A stretch of 64,000 bases of DNA from the NCBI GenBank assembly GCA_022822665.1, contig JAJEAR010000012.1:1-64000 (forward strand), in the 5' to 3' direction. This stretch comes from Alphaproteobacteria bacterium (GTDB taxonomy: Bacteria; Pseudomonadota; Alphaproteobacteria; Thalassobaculales; Thalassobaculaceae). Both the position numbers and the translations under genes were made by a program. Positions 1 to 9,926 of this stretch are shown here, in pieces (the first letter of the stretch is position 1; every line of letters begins with the position of its first letter). A model generated the notes under the pieces. It searched no databases and was not told where the DNA came from. It saw only the letters and a program-made list of their open reading frames with translations.

Positions 1-1
1 C

Positions 2-109
2 ATGGACCGCATGGACCCGCAGACACGCGGCGGGGACGGCTCCGATGTCCACCGGATCCTGGCCACGCTGCAGACCGAGTTCCCGCAACTCGCCGACGCG
101 GCCGACTGA
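2..109 (+). CDS. C-terminal fragment of an unknown protein (truncated by window edge)
   Basis: An open frame enters from the left edge and stops at TGA 107-109, giving at least 35 residues that end in an amphipathic stretch (HRILATLQTEFPQLADAAD). The amino-acid composition looks like real coding sequence. Codons inside the fragment include two ATGs, but the true start is probably outside the window. No family is recognisable from so short a tail. The next gene begins 134 bases downstream on the same strand. Confidence 0.35.
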   Translation: MDRMDPQTRGGDGSDVHRILATLQTEFPQLADAAD

Positions 110-243
110 CCCGCCGCCCGGCCGGGACGGCGATTCCCGGATTTGCCCACACCGGCCTGTCTGGGGAGCGCCGGCGCCACTTCGCGTATCGACAAATTCC
201 GACAAGTCGCTACGCTCCCCACTCCGGCAACAGGAGTGGTGCA

Positions 244-3200
244 ATGACAGTGCAGGACAATGGCTACAGGCTCGGTTTCGACATCGGTGGAACCTTCACC
301 GACTTTGTCCTGGTCGAACCCGCTCGCAGGCGCCTGCACCTGCACAAGTGCCTGACCACGCCGGATGACCCGTCGGTGGGCGCCATGCAGGGCATGGCGG
401 AGATGCTGGAGCGTCTCGACGTCCCGTTCGGGCGCATCGAACAGATCGTGCACGGCACAACCCTGGTCACCAATGCCATCATCGAGCGGCGCGGATGCCG
501 GCTCGGTTTTCTCACCACCCGGGGTTTCCGCGACATCCTGGAGATGGGGACGGAACAGCGCTACGACATCCACGACCTGTTCCTGCAGTATCCCGAACCG
601 CTGGCGCCGCGGCGGCTGCGCCGGGAAATCGACGAACGGATCGACAGCTCCGGGCGGATCGTGACCCCGCTCGATCCCGACCAGGCCCGCGGCGAGATCC
701 GCGCACTGCTCGATGACGGCGTCGAGGCATTCGCCGTCTGCCTGCTGCACGCCTACAAGACGCCGGACCACGAACGCGAGCTGCGCCGGCTGATTGCCGA
801 GATAGCGCCGGGAATGCCGGTGTCGCTGTCCTCGGACGTGCACCCGGAACTCAGGGAATACGAGCGCTCCTCGACCACGGCCGCGAACGCCTACGTCCAG
901 CCGTTGATGGGCGCCTATGTCGACGGCCTGGTCTCGGGTCTCAAGGCGAGCGGGTTTACCGGGCGTTTTCACCTGATCCAGTCATCGGGCGGCCTGACCA
1001 CGCCGGAAACCGCCGTGGACTTCCCGGTCCGTTTCGTCGAGTCCGGCCCCGCCGGCGGGGCACGCGCCACCGCCTTCGTCGGCGCCGGCATCGAGGCGCC
1101 GGACATCCTGAGTTTCGACATGGGCGGAACAACGGCCAAGGCCTGCCTGATCCAGGAAGGAAGGCCGGACGTCACCGCCATGCTCGAGGCCGGCCGGGTC
1201 CACCGCTTCAAGCGCGGCAGCGGACTGCCGATCCATGCCCCGATCATCGACATGATCGAGATCGGGGCCGGCGGCGGTTCGATCGCCCGCCTGGACGAAC
1301 TCGGCCTGCTCAAGGTCGGACCAGAGAGCGCCGGCGCCAGTCCGGGTCCGGCCTGCTACGGCCAGGGCGGCGAGCTGCCGACAGTGACGGACGCCAACCT
1401 GGTGCTCGGCTACCTCGACGCCGGCTTCTTCCTCGGTGGCCGCATGGCGCTTGACGTGACCGCTGCCGAACGGGCGATGGCGCGGCTCGCCGAAGCCCTC
1501 GGGGTCTCGCCGCTCGAGGCGGCATGGGGCGTCTACGATCTTGTTGCCGAGAACATGGCAGGAGCCGCACGGGTTCACATCGTGGAGAAAGGTCGCGATC
1601 CGCGGCGCTACGCGATGGTGGCGATGGGCGGGGCCGGCCCGGTGCACGCCGCCCGGGTCGCGCGCAAGCTGGGGATCGGCGAGATCGTGGTTCCGCCGGC
1701 ATCGGGTGCCGCTTCAGCGCTCGGCATGCTGGCGTCACCGGTGGAGTTCGAGATGTCGCGCTCCCTGCCGATGCTTCTCGAGCAGGCGGACCGCGAACAG
1801 ATGGAACAGGTCTACGACGCCATGGCGGATGCCTGCCGCCGCCGGGTTGACGACGCGGGAGGCGAGGGGCCGCTCGCACTCGAGCGCCTTGCCGACATGC
1901 GTCTGCAGGGCCAGATGCACGAAATCAGCGTCCCGGTCCCGGAGGGTCCGCTCGATCCCGCGACACTGTCGCAACTCGCTGACCGGTTCCGGTCCGCCTA
2001 CGAACAGCTCTACACCCATCTCTACGACGGTGCCCGCATCGAGATCATCAACCTGCGGGTGCGCTGCACCGCCCTGACCCCCGCGCTCGAAACCGCGCGC
2101 GAGGATGTCGCCGGCGAGGTCTCGATGATGAAGGGCCATCGACCCGTCTACGACCCCGACATCGCCGCCATGACCACCGCGGCGGTCTACGACCGCTATG
2201 CCCTTCCGTCCGGCCTCGTGGTGTCCGGCCCGGCCATCATCGAGGAACGCGAGGCGACCACCGTGGTCCCGACCGGCGCCACCGCGGTAGTCGACGATGC
2301 GGGCAACCTGCGCCTGGCCCTGCCCGGCGAGACCGGCGGCGCGCTGGTGGTGGCCTCGGACATGGCGATGGAAGACGCGATCGCCCGGCTCGACGGCGAC
2401 CCGATCGGCCTCGAGATCATGTGGTCCAGGCTGATCAACATCGCCGAGGAGTGTTGGCACACGGTGATCCGCACCGCCTTTTCGCTGATCATCGGCGAGG
2501 CTCAGGACTTCGCCTGCGAGCTGCTCGACGCCAAGGGCCGGCAGATCGTCCACTCGCCCCGTGCCATGCCGGTCTTCAACCTGACGCTCCCGATCGCGAT
2601 CAACGCCATGATCGAGCGGTTCCCGACCCAGGCCCTGCAAGAGGGCGACGTTCTGGTGACCAACGACCCGTGGCTGTGCGCGGGTCACCTGTTCGACATC
2701 GCGGTCGCGGTGCCGGTGTTTCGCCAGGGCCGGATCGTGGCCTTCATCGGCATCGTCGGCCACGTGAGCGACATCGGAGGCACCAAGGACGATCTCAACG
2801 CCCGCGAGATCTATGATGAGGGCATCCAGATCCCGCCGATGAAACTGTTTCGGGCCGGCAAGCCCAACGAGGACCTGTTCCAGATCCTGGGCGAGAACGT
2901 GCGCAGACCCGACCAGGTGCTCGGCGATGTTCACGCGCTGGTTGCCGCCGGCATGACCGGTGCGGCGCGCCTGCTGGAGTTCATGGACGAATACGGGATG
3001 CACGATCTCGAGGCACTGGCCGCGGTGATCCAGCGCCGCGCCGAGACCGCGATGCGCCGGGCCATTGCCGCGGTGCCCGACGGCCGCTACCACCACGTGG
3101 TGCGGGCCGACGGCATCGAGGAGGTGATGACCTACCCGATCCAGGTCGACGTCGAGGGCGAGGAAATCTCGGTGAACTTCGAGGGAGCACCTCCCCAGAC

Positions 3201-4122
3201 CGAGCGCGGCGGCAGCAACTGCACGCTCAGCTACACCATGGCGCACTCGACCTACCCGCTCAAATGCATCCTCACCCCCGATATTCCGGGCAATGCCGGC
3301 TGCTACCAGCCGATGTCGGTGAGCGCACCGCCGGGCAGCATCATGAACTGCGAGAAACCGAAGGCGGTGAACACACGTGTTCGCACCGGATGGTACGTGG
3401 CGCCGAACATCTTCGGCGCGCTCGCCGAGGCGGCTCCCGGCCAGGTCCAGTCGTTCACCGGGCTGCCATCGAGCGCGCTGTTCTACGGGGTCGCAACCGA
3501 CGGGCGCACCTTCAGCGACCACCTGTTCCAGGGCGGCGGACAGGGCGCGTCGTCCCACGGTGACGGCAAGTCGGCCCTGCTGTATCCGACGAGTGCCGCC
3601 AACACCTCGGTCGAGCTGTTCGAAACCCGCATGCCGGTCCTCGTGATGGAAAAGGCGCTGGTGCCCGACAGCGGCGGTCCGGGCACCCACCGCGGCGGGC
3701 TGTCCCAGCAACTGGTGACCCGCAAGCGCGACGACGATGGCCTGCGTTGCCAGGTCGGTCTCTACCCCAACGGTGTCACCACGGCGATCGACGGGCTGTT
3801 CGGCGGCGGTCCGGGGATGCTGGCCCGGGCATGGATCTCCGGCGGCAACGGCGCGGTCCACGACATGGGGGTCGGCGGTCTCGGCTACCTCGACGCCATC
3901 GACCAGCGGGCCTCCATCAGGCTGGCCGGCGGCTCCGGGTTCGGAAACCCGATGTCGCGGGACTACGACGCGGTCCAGCAGGACCTCGATGCCGGCTACG
4001 TCACGCCCGAGGGTGCGCGCCGCGACTACGGCTGCGTGGTGCTCGGCTGCGGCACCATCGACCGCGAGGCGAGCGACCGGCTGCGCCGGTCGGTCAGTCA
4101 ATCAGCTCCAGCGCCATCCTGA
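244..4122 (+). CDS. Fused hydantoinase/5-oxoprolinase (HyuA-HyuB), 1292 aa
   Basis: ATP-dependent cyclic-amide hydrolase of the 5-oxoprolinase/N-methylhydantoinase family, cytoplasmic. The N-terminal half is HyuA-like: an ASKHA-type phosphate loop (GFDIGGTFTDF, residues about 11-21), HGTTLVTNAI near residue 75 and a second phosphate motif FDMGGTTAK near residue 292. The HyuB-like half starts near residue 720 (GLEIMWSRL) and holds GGGQGASSHGDG. Most bacteria encode HyuA and HyuB separately; a single chain of about 1290 residues resembles the fused 5-oxoprolinase. The ATG start is preceded by CAGGAG; a weak promoter-like pair (TCGACA 189-194, TACGCT 211-216) lies upstream. The true substrate (5-oxoproline, a hydantoin or a lactam) cannot be told from sequence. 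The 3' end overlaps the convergent aroM-like gene by 29 bases. Confidence 0.9.
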   Translation: MTVQDNGYRLGFDIGGTFTDFVLVEPARRRLHLHKCLTTPDDPSVGAMQGMAEMLERLDVPFGRIEQIVHGTTLVTNAIIERRGCRLGFLTTRGFRDILEMGTEQRYDIHDLFLQYPEPLAPRRLRREIDERIDSSGRIVTPLDPDQARGEIRALLDDGVEAFAVCLLHAYKTPDHERELRRLIAEIAPGMPVSLSSDVHPELREYERSSTTAANAYVQPLMGAYVDGLVSGLKASGFTGRFHLIQSSGGLTTPETAVDFPVRFVESGPAGGARATAFVGAGIEAPDILSFDMGGTTAKACLIQEGRPDVTAMLEAGRVHRFKRGSGLPIHAPIIDMIEIGAGGGSIARLDELGLLKVGPESAGASPGPACYGQGGELPTVTDANLVLGYLDAGFFLGGRMALDVTAAERAMARLAEALGVSPLEAAWGVYDLVAENMAGAARVHIVEKGRDPRRYAMVAMGGAGPVHAARVARKLGIGEIVVPPASGAASALGMLASPVEFEMSRSLPMLLEQADREQMEQVYDAMADACRRRVDDAGGEGPLALERLADMRLQGQMHEISVPVPEGPLDPATLSQLADRFRSAYEQLYTHLYDGARIEIINLRVRCTALTPALETAREDVAGEVSMMKGHRPVYDPDIAAMTTAAVYDRYALPSGLVVSGPAIIEEREATTVVPTGATAVVDDAGNLRLALPGETGGALVVASDMAMEDAIARLDGDPIGLEIMWSRLINIAEECWHTVIRTAFSLIIGEAQDFACELLDAKGRQIVHSPRAMPVFNLTLPIAINAMIERFPTQALQEGDVLVTNDPWLCAGHLFDIAVAVPVFRQGRIVAFIGIVGHVSDIGGTKDDLNAREIYDEGIQIPPMKLFRAGKPNEDLFQILGENVRRPDQVLGDVHALVAAGMTGAARLLEFMDEYGMHDLEALAAVIQRRAETAMRRAIAAVPDGRYHHVVRADGIEEVMTYPIQVDVEGEEISVNFEGAPPQTERGGSNCTLSYTMAHSTYPLKCILTPDIPGNAGCYQPMSVSAPPGSIMNCEKPKAVNTRVRTGWYVAPNIFGALAEAAPGQVQSFTGLPSSALFYGVATDGRTFSDHLFQGGGQGASSHGDGKSALLYPTSAANTSVELFETRMPVLVMEKALVPDSGGPGTHRGGLSQQLVTRKRDDDGLRCQVGLYPNGVTTAIDGLFGGGPGMLARAWISGGNGAVHDMGVGGLGYLDAIDQRASIRLAGGSGFGNPMSRDYDAVQQDLDAGYVTPEGARRDYGCVVLGCGTIDREASDRLRRSVSQSAPAPS

Positions 4123-4762
4123 CCGCGCTCGAGACCGCGAGAATGGCCGGCACGCCGGCCGCCTCGCGGGCCAGCCGCTTGGTCTCGCGGGTATAGCTGA
4201 TACAGTCGAGCACCAGCAGGTCGATCCCGGCCTTTCCGAGGTGCGATGCGGTGCTGCGGATTTCTTCCGGCCCCGCGTTCGGCGAGAGCGCCGCGGCGCT
4301 GACATCGTAGCCACGTCCGCCCCAGCGCTCGTGCGCGCCTGCGCACTGTTCGGCGATCGGCACCAGCACGCCGAGCCGGCCCGCCGGCTGGCAGGCCGCA
4401 ACCGAAGCCTCGAGCGTGCGTGACGGGAACACGGCCCTGTACCGGACCATCCAGTCCGGGAACGCGCCGGTACACATCACCATGACCACCTGGTGACCGG
4501 CCCGGGTCAGCGCGTCGAGCTGCCGGGTGCCGTGGGCGATCACGTGGCGCTTGCCGAGTTTCACACCCGATCCGTCCGGCAGCCGGGTAAACAGGGCCTC
4601 GGCATCGCATTCCGGTTGCATCGTCTCGAGCTCGGCGCGCGAGAAACCGTCGAGCGCGCCGCGCAGGTCAAGCTCGACACCGGGCCCCGCAAGGTCCGCG
4701 ACCAGGGCGGCGACCTCGGGTCGCGGGCTCTGACCGACCACCAGCACTCCAAGTCCGGACAT
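4094..4762 (-). CDS. AroM family protein
   Basis: A 222-residue protein of the AroM family, whose fold resembles Asp/Glu racemases but whose biochemical role is unproven. It opens with the family signature LVVGQSPRPEV (residues about 7-17) and has VMVMCTGAFPDW in the middle and LLVLDCISYT near the end; the two cysteines in these segments sit where racemase-type catalytic cysteines would be. Length is normal for the family. It converges on the oxoprolinase/hydantoinase gene and overlaps its 3' end by 29 bases, so the two cannot be on one message. AroM relatives are often found beside hydantoinase/racemase genes, which suggests a link to amino-acid or cyclic-amide catabolism, but that is inference. 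Confidence 0.85.
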   Translation of the reverse strand: MSGLGVLVVGQSPRPEVAALVADLAGPGVELDLRGALDGFSRAELETMQPECDAEALFTRLPDGSGVKLGKRHVIAHGTRQLDALTRAGHQVVMVMCTGAFPDWMVRYRAVFPSRTLEASVAACQPAGRLGVLVPIAEQCAGAHERWGGRGYDVSAAALSPNAGPEEIRSTASHLGKAGIDLLVLDCISYTRETKRLAREAAGVPAILAVSSAVRMALELID

Positions 4763-5354
4763 GGCTTCATCCTCCCCGACCCGACGCTACACCAGCGCCG
4801 GCGTCGTGAGTAGGCCATGCGGTACTTGACCGTACCGTCAGAGAGGCTCCGCCGGCGCCAATCCACACGCGCGTCCCGGTCAGCTGCCCGACCTGCCTGC
4901 GCCGCAGAAGCCTGCGCACCGGCGAGCACGGGGTCGGCACCTTGAGCCGCTTCCCGGGGAGACGGGTCCCCGGCTACGGTCCCAAGCCACGACTTGAAAC
5001 CGTCGCAATGGCGGAAAATGAGACGAATGGGCGTCTCGCAGCCGTCACATCGCCAGACAGCAGGGCCGGCACGCGCAGGGAAGACTGTCGTGCGGTTTCC
5101 TGCCGGTCCTGTCGAAAGCCCCGGGAATTGATTTCGCACCGTGCAGGCACTGTGCGGTGAGTTTGGCTCAGCGGGTTCCGTAGTGGCAGTCTCGATCCTC
5201 ACTCCAGACAGGCATTCCTCAAGGAAGTCCACGGCGGGTCCCGCGCGATCGCAATGCCGGCTGACTCAAGCCGCCACTATCGAAGCCCGTGCGGTGTTGC
5301 GGTTCACCAACCTGTGCCTGCGCATTCCGCGAATTCCAAAGGGAGAAGCCCGTC
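4763..5354. other. Gene-free region between aroM-like gene and agmatinase remnant
   Basis: 592 bases with no convincing gene on either strand. It holds the start regions of two diverging genes, the dyad at 4820-4837, and a perfect seven-base-pair hairpin (CCGGGGA 4954-4960 with TCCCCGG 4967-4973, six-base loop) without a T-run. Frames open here have arginine- and proline-rich translations typical of non-coding GC-rich DNA. Confidence 0.6.
4820..4837 (-). promoter_or_regulatory. Dyad (possible operator) upstream of aroM-like gene
   Basis: CGGTAC and GTACCG form a perfect six-base inverted repeat with a six-base spacer (TTGACC), centred about 66 bases upstream of the aroM-like start. The position suits a transcription-factor site, but no regulator is identifiable. 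Confidence 0.25.
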
Positions 5355-6361
5355 ATGACATCCAGCAGCAGACGTTCGGGACTCAAGCTCCACCGCCCCT
5401 TCGTCGGCGTCCCCTCGTTCCTGCGTGCGCGCATCGAGAACAGTTGCGACGCGCTGGACGCCGACATCGCGGTGTTCGGCGTCCCGTTCGACGAAGGCTC
5501 GCCGTTCCTCGCGGGCTCACGCATGGGGCCGCGCTCGATCCGCGAGCATTCGCTGCGGTTTGCAGGCTCCGGCGCCGGGTTCCATGACCCGCAGACCGGG
5601 CGCACCTACCTCGCCCACGAGATGGCGAACGGAACCATCGCCGATGTCGGCGATGTCGACGTCTGGCCGACGGACGTCAACAGCACCTTCGACAATGCGA
5701 CCGACCTCACCAAGTCGATCCTCGCCGCCGGTGCCCTGCCGGTAATGCTCGGCGGAGACCATTCGGTGACCTATCCGGTCGTGAGGGGTTTCGAGGACGA
5801 GGCGCCGCTGCACGCCATCCATTTCGACGCCCACATCGACTATGCGCCGTTCATCCACGATCTGCGCTTCACCAACATGCACCCGTTCCGGAACATCGCT
5901 CCGTTGGAACATGTGCTGAGCCTCACCCCAGGTCGGGATCCGCAGCCTGCGCAGCGCCGAGTCCGAGATCGTCGATTCGATCGACGACGGCAACCGCGTG
6001 ATGACCATGGGCGAGTTCCAGGACGTCGGCCCGCAAGACGTCGCCGGGGTAGTGCCCCGCGATGCGCGGAACCTACGCGAACATCGACATCGACGTGCTC
6101 GACCTGCCCCTGATACCGGGCTGCGTGTCGGCCGAACCCAACGGGATGAGCTACGCGGAACTGCGTGACTCGCTTGCTGCCATTGCGGATCACTGCACCG
6201 TGGTCGGGTTCGACCTCGTCGAGGTCAATCCGACTCTGGACGTGAGAACCGGCGTCACCTCCTACCTCGCCGCGCACACGGTGCTGGAGTTCCTCGGCAA
6301 CATCTGCCGCCAGGCGCGCTGGGAACGCCGCCGCGAGGCCCGCGCAGCGGCGCGCAGCTGA
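5355..6361 (+). pseudogene. Agmatinase/arginase family gene broken by two frameshifts
   Basis: Ureohydrolase-family protein, expected to split agmatine (or guanidino compounds) into urea and an amine. The ATG at 5355 follows AAAGGGA. Frame one carries MLGGDHSVTYP and HFDAHID, both metal-binding motifs. After about 5925 homology continues one frame on (VGIRSLRSAESEIV), and after about 6058 it moves again (NIDIDVLD, EPNGMSY, FDLVEVNPTLD) to the stop at 6361. Dropping one C from each of two CCCC runs (5925-5928 and 6055-6058) restores one continuous frame of about 335 codons. All six expected metal ligands are still present, so either the gene broke recently or both shifts are sequencing errors. 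As written the protein would be truncated before the second half of the active site. Confidence 0.8.
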
Positions 6362-6525
6362 CCGGCCGCAACGATCCGACTTCGCGTGACCGTCCTGGAA
6401 CATGCGCGAATCCTGTGCCAACCGCTTCGACCACATTTCAGTGGATCAGCAGCGCCTGCGGATGTTGCCGAAGGACTCCGTCTGAGGTTCCCCCATCACG
6501 AGGACAAGTCGGGCCGTCCGCCCGA

Positions 6526-7968
6526 TCAGGTGTCCGGGGCCGACCCGGCCGCGTGGAATTCGAGCGGCAAACTCAACTGCGCGTTCAGCGGTGGTTGCAG
6601 GTCATCCAGCATCATCGAGACGTCGGGCGCATGCTTCGACCCGTCAAGCCTTGCGCGCCAGGACCCTTTCAGCGGATCACAGCGCAGGACACTGACCGGA
6701 CCTGAGTTCCTGCGCACGAGTACCTCTCTGGCCAGCAGCACGTCGTCCTCGTTCTGAAGCCGGAGAAAGTACGGAGAGTAGGTTGCCAGTATGACCTGGC
6801 GCATCGCGTTTCCGTCTCCCGGTTCCTCGCCGGCATTCACCGCGAGATCGCGCACCAGGCTTGCCACGGCGCCCAGTTGTCCGGGGTGAATGCCACCTTC
6901 CGGCTCCTCGATGCACAACAGCCTTCCCGCTCCCGGATCCTTCGCCAGTATCGCAAGGGCAAGGAACCGCAATGTTCCGTCCGAAATCCCGCTCGCCGGG
7001 AAGTGCCGGCCATCCCGGTCGGTGATCGACAGGCCTAGGAGCTGGCGGGCCTCGTCGCGAATGACGTCGACACGGTTGACGGGGACCAGTTCCCGCAGTC
7101 GCGACGAAATGGCCGCGATGACGTCGCGATCGCCTGTTTCCCCGCTGTCCTTCAGGCGGGCGAGTGCCGCGGCCAGGTGGGCTCCGTTATCGGAAACGGT
7201 GTCGGGGTCGCGGCCCGGGCGATCCGGACGGCGCATGGCGCCCGGTTCCAGGGCCAGCAGGCGCCAGGCCTGCATTTCCCGTCGCGCGGCCAGGATCGTC
7301 GGGATCGCAACGGTCGTGGTTGTCCCGACAATTGTCCGCGGTGCGTGGCGGGCCGGTGCCCCGTGTCCAAGCCCCGTGGAACCGCCGTCCTGGTGAATGA
7401 CGATCTCGGCCTCCGTGCCGTTGCCCCGTTCGGTCGAAATGTACCCTGACTTCGAACGCCTTTCGTTCAGGACCGCCCGGTCCCGGAACCTGGACCTGGA
7501 ATGCGGAAAACGCAGTCGTTTCGCGGCATCGCCCTTGCGGATCTGGCGCAGGGACTCCCAGCGGAGTTCCATGTCCGGGTACCGGCCGTGATCATGCGGA
7601 ACACCGGACCGTCGCCCGATCTCGACCTCGTAGCGCAGGAAGGTGGACGTGGCCGATCCGGGGCGCCCGAAATCGTCGCGGACCTGCCGGTCCACCAGCA
7701 TCTCCGCGGCAATGCGGAACGAGTGGCTTTCCATGGAACCGCTGCGGAAGAACAGGTCGTCGGGACAGCCGGGGTCACCGGCGCCGGTGCGAATGGCAGC
7801 CGCCGCCTCGACGATCGGCCTGTCCGCCAGAAGGGACAGGAAACGGATGGCGTCGAACATGTTCGACTTTCCGATCCCGTTTGGTCCGGCGATGCAGGTG
7901 AGCGGGCCAAAATCGACGGCGAATTCGACCAGATTCTTGAAACCGTCCACTTCAAGACGGGTCAGCAT
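6526..7968 (-). CDS. AAA family ATPase, RecF/SMC-like (AAA_21 type)
   Basis: A 480-residue stand-alone ABC-like ATPase. Residues 1-36 read as the family's typical N terminus, with Walker A GPNGIGKSN at 28-36. An ASGISDGTLRF signature-like segment lies near residue 325, Walker B (LLCIEEPEGGIHP) near 350, then ATYSPYFL. I chose the ATG at 7968 because it puts the strand leading to Walker A right at the N terminus; the open frame runs 33 codons further upstream without support. No coiled coil as long as in true SMC proteins is evident. Relatives of this size are poorly characterised; several occur in defence loci, but there is no toxin, nuclease or second component beside it here. It is an isolated gene between the agmatinase remnant and the divergent ffh. 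Confidence 0.8.
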   Translation of the reverse strand: MLTRLEVDGFKNLVEFAVDFGPLTCIAGPNGIGKSNMFDAIRFLSLLADRPIVEAAAAIRTGAGDPGCPDDLFFRSGSMESHSFRIAAEMLVDRQVRDDFGRPGSATSTFLRYEVEIGRRSGVPHDHGRYPDMELRWESLRQIRKGDAAKRLRFPHSRSRFRDRAVLNERRSKSGYISTERGNGTEAEIVIHQDGGSTGLGHGAPARHAPRTIVGTTTTVAIPTILAARREMQAWRLLALEPGAMRRPDRPGRDPDTVSDNGAHLAAALARLKDSGETGDRDVIAAISSRLRELVPVNRVDVIRDEARQLLGLSITDRDGRHFPASGISDGTLRFLALAILAKDPGAGRLLCIEEPEGGIHPGQLGAVASLVRDLAVNAGEEPGDGNAMRQVILATYSPYFLRLQNEDDVLLAREVLVRRNSGPVSVLRCDPLKGSWRARLDGSKHAPDVSMMLDDLQPPLNAQLSLPLEFHAAGSAPDT

Positions 7969-8439
7969 GGCGATCTGTCCGGTCGTCCGTTGCGCGCGGC
8001 ACGCCACGCCGTTGGAGTACCGCCATCCCAATCGGATACTATGGCGGGAACAACATCCGGTTAGCAAGCAACAGCGGTTCCGCAGGCGCTGCTGCCGGGA
8101 AGCCGATACGGGTGACCCGTTGACCTCTGCTGTCGTAACGGCGAGGACAGCCCTGTGGCGCCGGAGCGACAGGAATGACAGTTTTCTGCCGGCGAGCCAC
8201 AGTCCCGCAGGTGATCCGCGGCAACGTCATGACAGTGGCCGGTCTCCGGTCCGCTGTCACCGCCCTCCACGGTCATGGGGAAGCGTCGACCACGCCGGAA
8301 CTTGACGCGTCCGGCCCTTGGCGCTAGCGTGCGGCCGCTTCGGTCCGGCTCGTCCGTCGGGGGAGCGAACCATCCTACATTCGGCCATTTCGCACCCCGG
8401 CTGAAACGGCCGGCGACGCGGCAACCGGAGACCCACTGC
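7969..8439. other. Divergent intergenic region between ATPase gene and ffh
   Basis: 471 bases with no supported gene. It holds the ffh promoter candidate at 8302-8330. The ffh frame stays open back to an ATG at 8275, but the added 55 residues have no Ffh homology, so I treat that stretch as untranslated leader. Confidence 0.6.
8302..8330 (+). promoter_or_regulatory. Sigma-70-type promoter candidate for ffh operon
   Basis: TTGACG at 8302-8307 and TAGCGT at 8325-8330 are separated by 17 bases. The start point would be near 8337, about 100 bases before the ffh start codon. The -35 is close to consensus; the -10 is weaker. Confidence 0.45.
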
Positions 8440-9897
8440 GTGTTCGAAACCCTCACCGAACGTCTCGGCAGCGCCTTTGACCGGTTGACCCGGCGTGGCG
8501 CCCTGCAGGAGGCCGACGTAACGGAGGCGCTCCGTGAGGTCCGGGTGGCGCTGCTTGACGCCGACGTCGCCCTCGAGGTGGTGCGCCCGTTCATCAGCCA
8601 GGTCCGAGAACGGGCGGTCGGACAGGAGGTTCTGCGGTCGATCACTCCGGGCCAGCAGGTCATCAAGATCGTCCACGACACCCTGGTCGAGACCCTGGGG
8701 TCCGAGGCGTCCGCGATCAACCTGAACGCGGTTCCGCCGCAGCCGATCCTGATGGTCGGGCTGCAGGGCAGCGGCAAGACCACGACCACCGCCAAGCTCG
8801 CGAAACGGCTGTCGGGCGGCGACCCCAGGAAGGTGCTGATGGCGTCACTCGACGTCTCGCGCCCGGCCGCGCTCGAACAGCTGCAGATACTCGGCGAACA
8901 GTGCGGCGTCGAGACCCTTCCCAATGCCGCCGGCGAGACCGCGGAATCGATCGCGCAGCGCGCAATGACCGCGGCACGCCTGCGCGGGTACGACATCGTG
9001 CTGCTCGACACCGCCGGGCGGGTCTCGATCGACGGGGAGCTGATGGCCGAGGCCCGCCGGGTCCGCGATGCGGTCAACCCGGTGGAAACCCTGCTGGTCG
9101 CCGATGCCCTGACCGGGCAGGACGCGGTCAACACCGCGCGCAACTTCAACGAGCAGGTCGGCGTGACCGGCATCGTGCTCACCCGCATGGACGGTGACGC
9201 GCGCGGCGGTGCGGCGCTCTCGATGCGGGCCGTGACCGGCGTGCCGGTCAAGCTGGTCGGGGTCGGTGAACAGCTCGACGCGCTGGAGGAATTCCATCCC
9301 GAGCGGGTGGCGGGGCGCATCCTCGGCATGGGCGACGTGGTCAGCCTGGTCGAGAAGGCCCAGCAGGTGGTCGAGGAGGAGGAAGCCCAGCGCCTCGTCA
9401 GCCGGATGGCCCAGGGCCGGTTCGACCTCGAGGACATGCTGGCCCACTACCGGCAGCTTACCAACATGGGCGGCATCGGCGGCATTCTCGGCATGCTGCC
9501 CGGCATCGCCAAGGTCAGGAAGCAGCTCGACAACGCCGGGATCGATGACCGGGCGATGCAACACAAGCAGGCGATCATCCTGTCGATGACCCGGCAGGAA
9601 CGGCAGTCGCCGCGGCTGCTGAACGCATCGCGCAAGCGGCGGATTGCCCGGGGGTCGGGACGGCCCCTGCCGGAGGTCAACCGCGTGCTGAAGGAACACA
9701 TGGAAATCGCCCGGGCCATGAAACGCATGGGCAAGATGGGGCTGATGCAGAAACTGTCCGCGTTCACGGGGGGCGGCGAGCCGACCCCGGACATGTTGGC
9801 GCAGATGGGCCAGGTCCTCGGCCGGCACCAGCAGTCGGCCGGTCATCTCGCCCTGCAGGGACGGCGGGCAGGCAGGCGTCGGCAGGGCAGAAGATAG
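8440..9897 (+). CDS. ffh: Signal recognition particle protein Ffh
   Basis: The GTPase subunit of the signal recognition particle; with 4.5S RNA it targets nascent membrane proteins to FtsY. From the GTG at 8440 (GGAG nine bases upstream) the protein is 485 residues. It has the N domain ([16 protein letters not shown]), a G domain with P-loop [13 protein letters not shown] near 107-119, DTAGR near 190 and [10 protein letters not shown] near 248, and a methionine-rich M domain after residue 300, including the RNA-binding [11 protein letters not shown]. An in-frame ATG at 8275 would add residues unlike Ffh. It leads the rpsP-rimM-trmD-rplS cluster, a common alphaproteobacterial arrangement. Confidence 0.97.
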   Translation: MFETLTERLGSAFDRLTRRGALQEADVTEALREVRVALLDADVALEVVRPFISQVRERAVGQEVLRSITPGQQVIKIVHDTLVETLGSEASAINLNAVPPQPILMVGLQGSGKTTTTAKLAKRLSGGDPRKVLMASLDVSRPAALEQLQILGEQCGVETLPNAAGETAESIAQRAMTAARLRGYDIVLLDTAGRVSIDGELMAEARRVRDAVNPVETLLVADALTGQDAVNTARNFNEQVGVTGIVLTRMDGDARGGAALSMRAVTGVPVKLVGVGEQLDALEEFHPERVAGRILGMGDVVSLVEKAQQVVEEEEAQRLVSRMAQGRFDLEDMLAHYRQLTNMGGIGGILGMLPGIAKVRKQLDNAGIDDRAMQHKQAIILSMTRQERQSPRLLNASRKRRIARGSGRPLPEVNRVLKEHMEIARAMKRMGKMGLMQKLSAFTGGGEPTPDMLAQMGQVLGRHQQSAGHLALQGRRAGRRRQGRR

Positions 9898-9926
9898 GCG
9901 CACGCGAACGCGCGAGGAGCACAGGA

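Noticed and set aside
1735-4101. Very long minus-strand open frame opposite the hydantoinase gene
   Set aside because: Histidine-, arginine- and aspartate-rich translation without motifs; it is the antisense of a clear gene and a common artefact of GC-rich codon use.
4954-4973. Perfect seven-pair hairpin as a terminator
   Set aside because: No gene ends toward it: the aroM-like gene reads away from it and the agmatinase starts downstream; there is also no T-run.
8275-8439. N-terminal extension of Ffh from ATG 8275
   Set aside because: The extra residues do not match Ffh, there is no ribosome-binding site, and the promoter candidate would fall inside the coding region.
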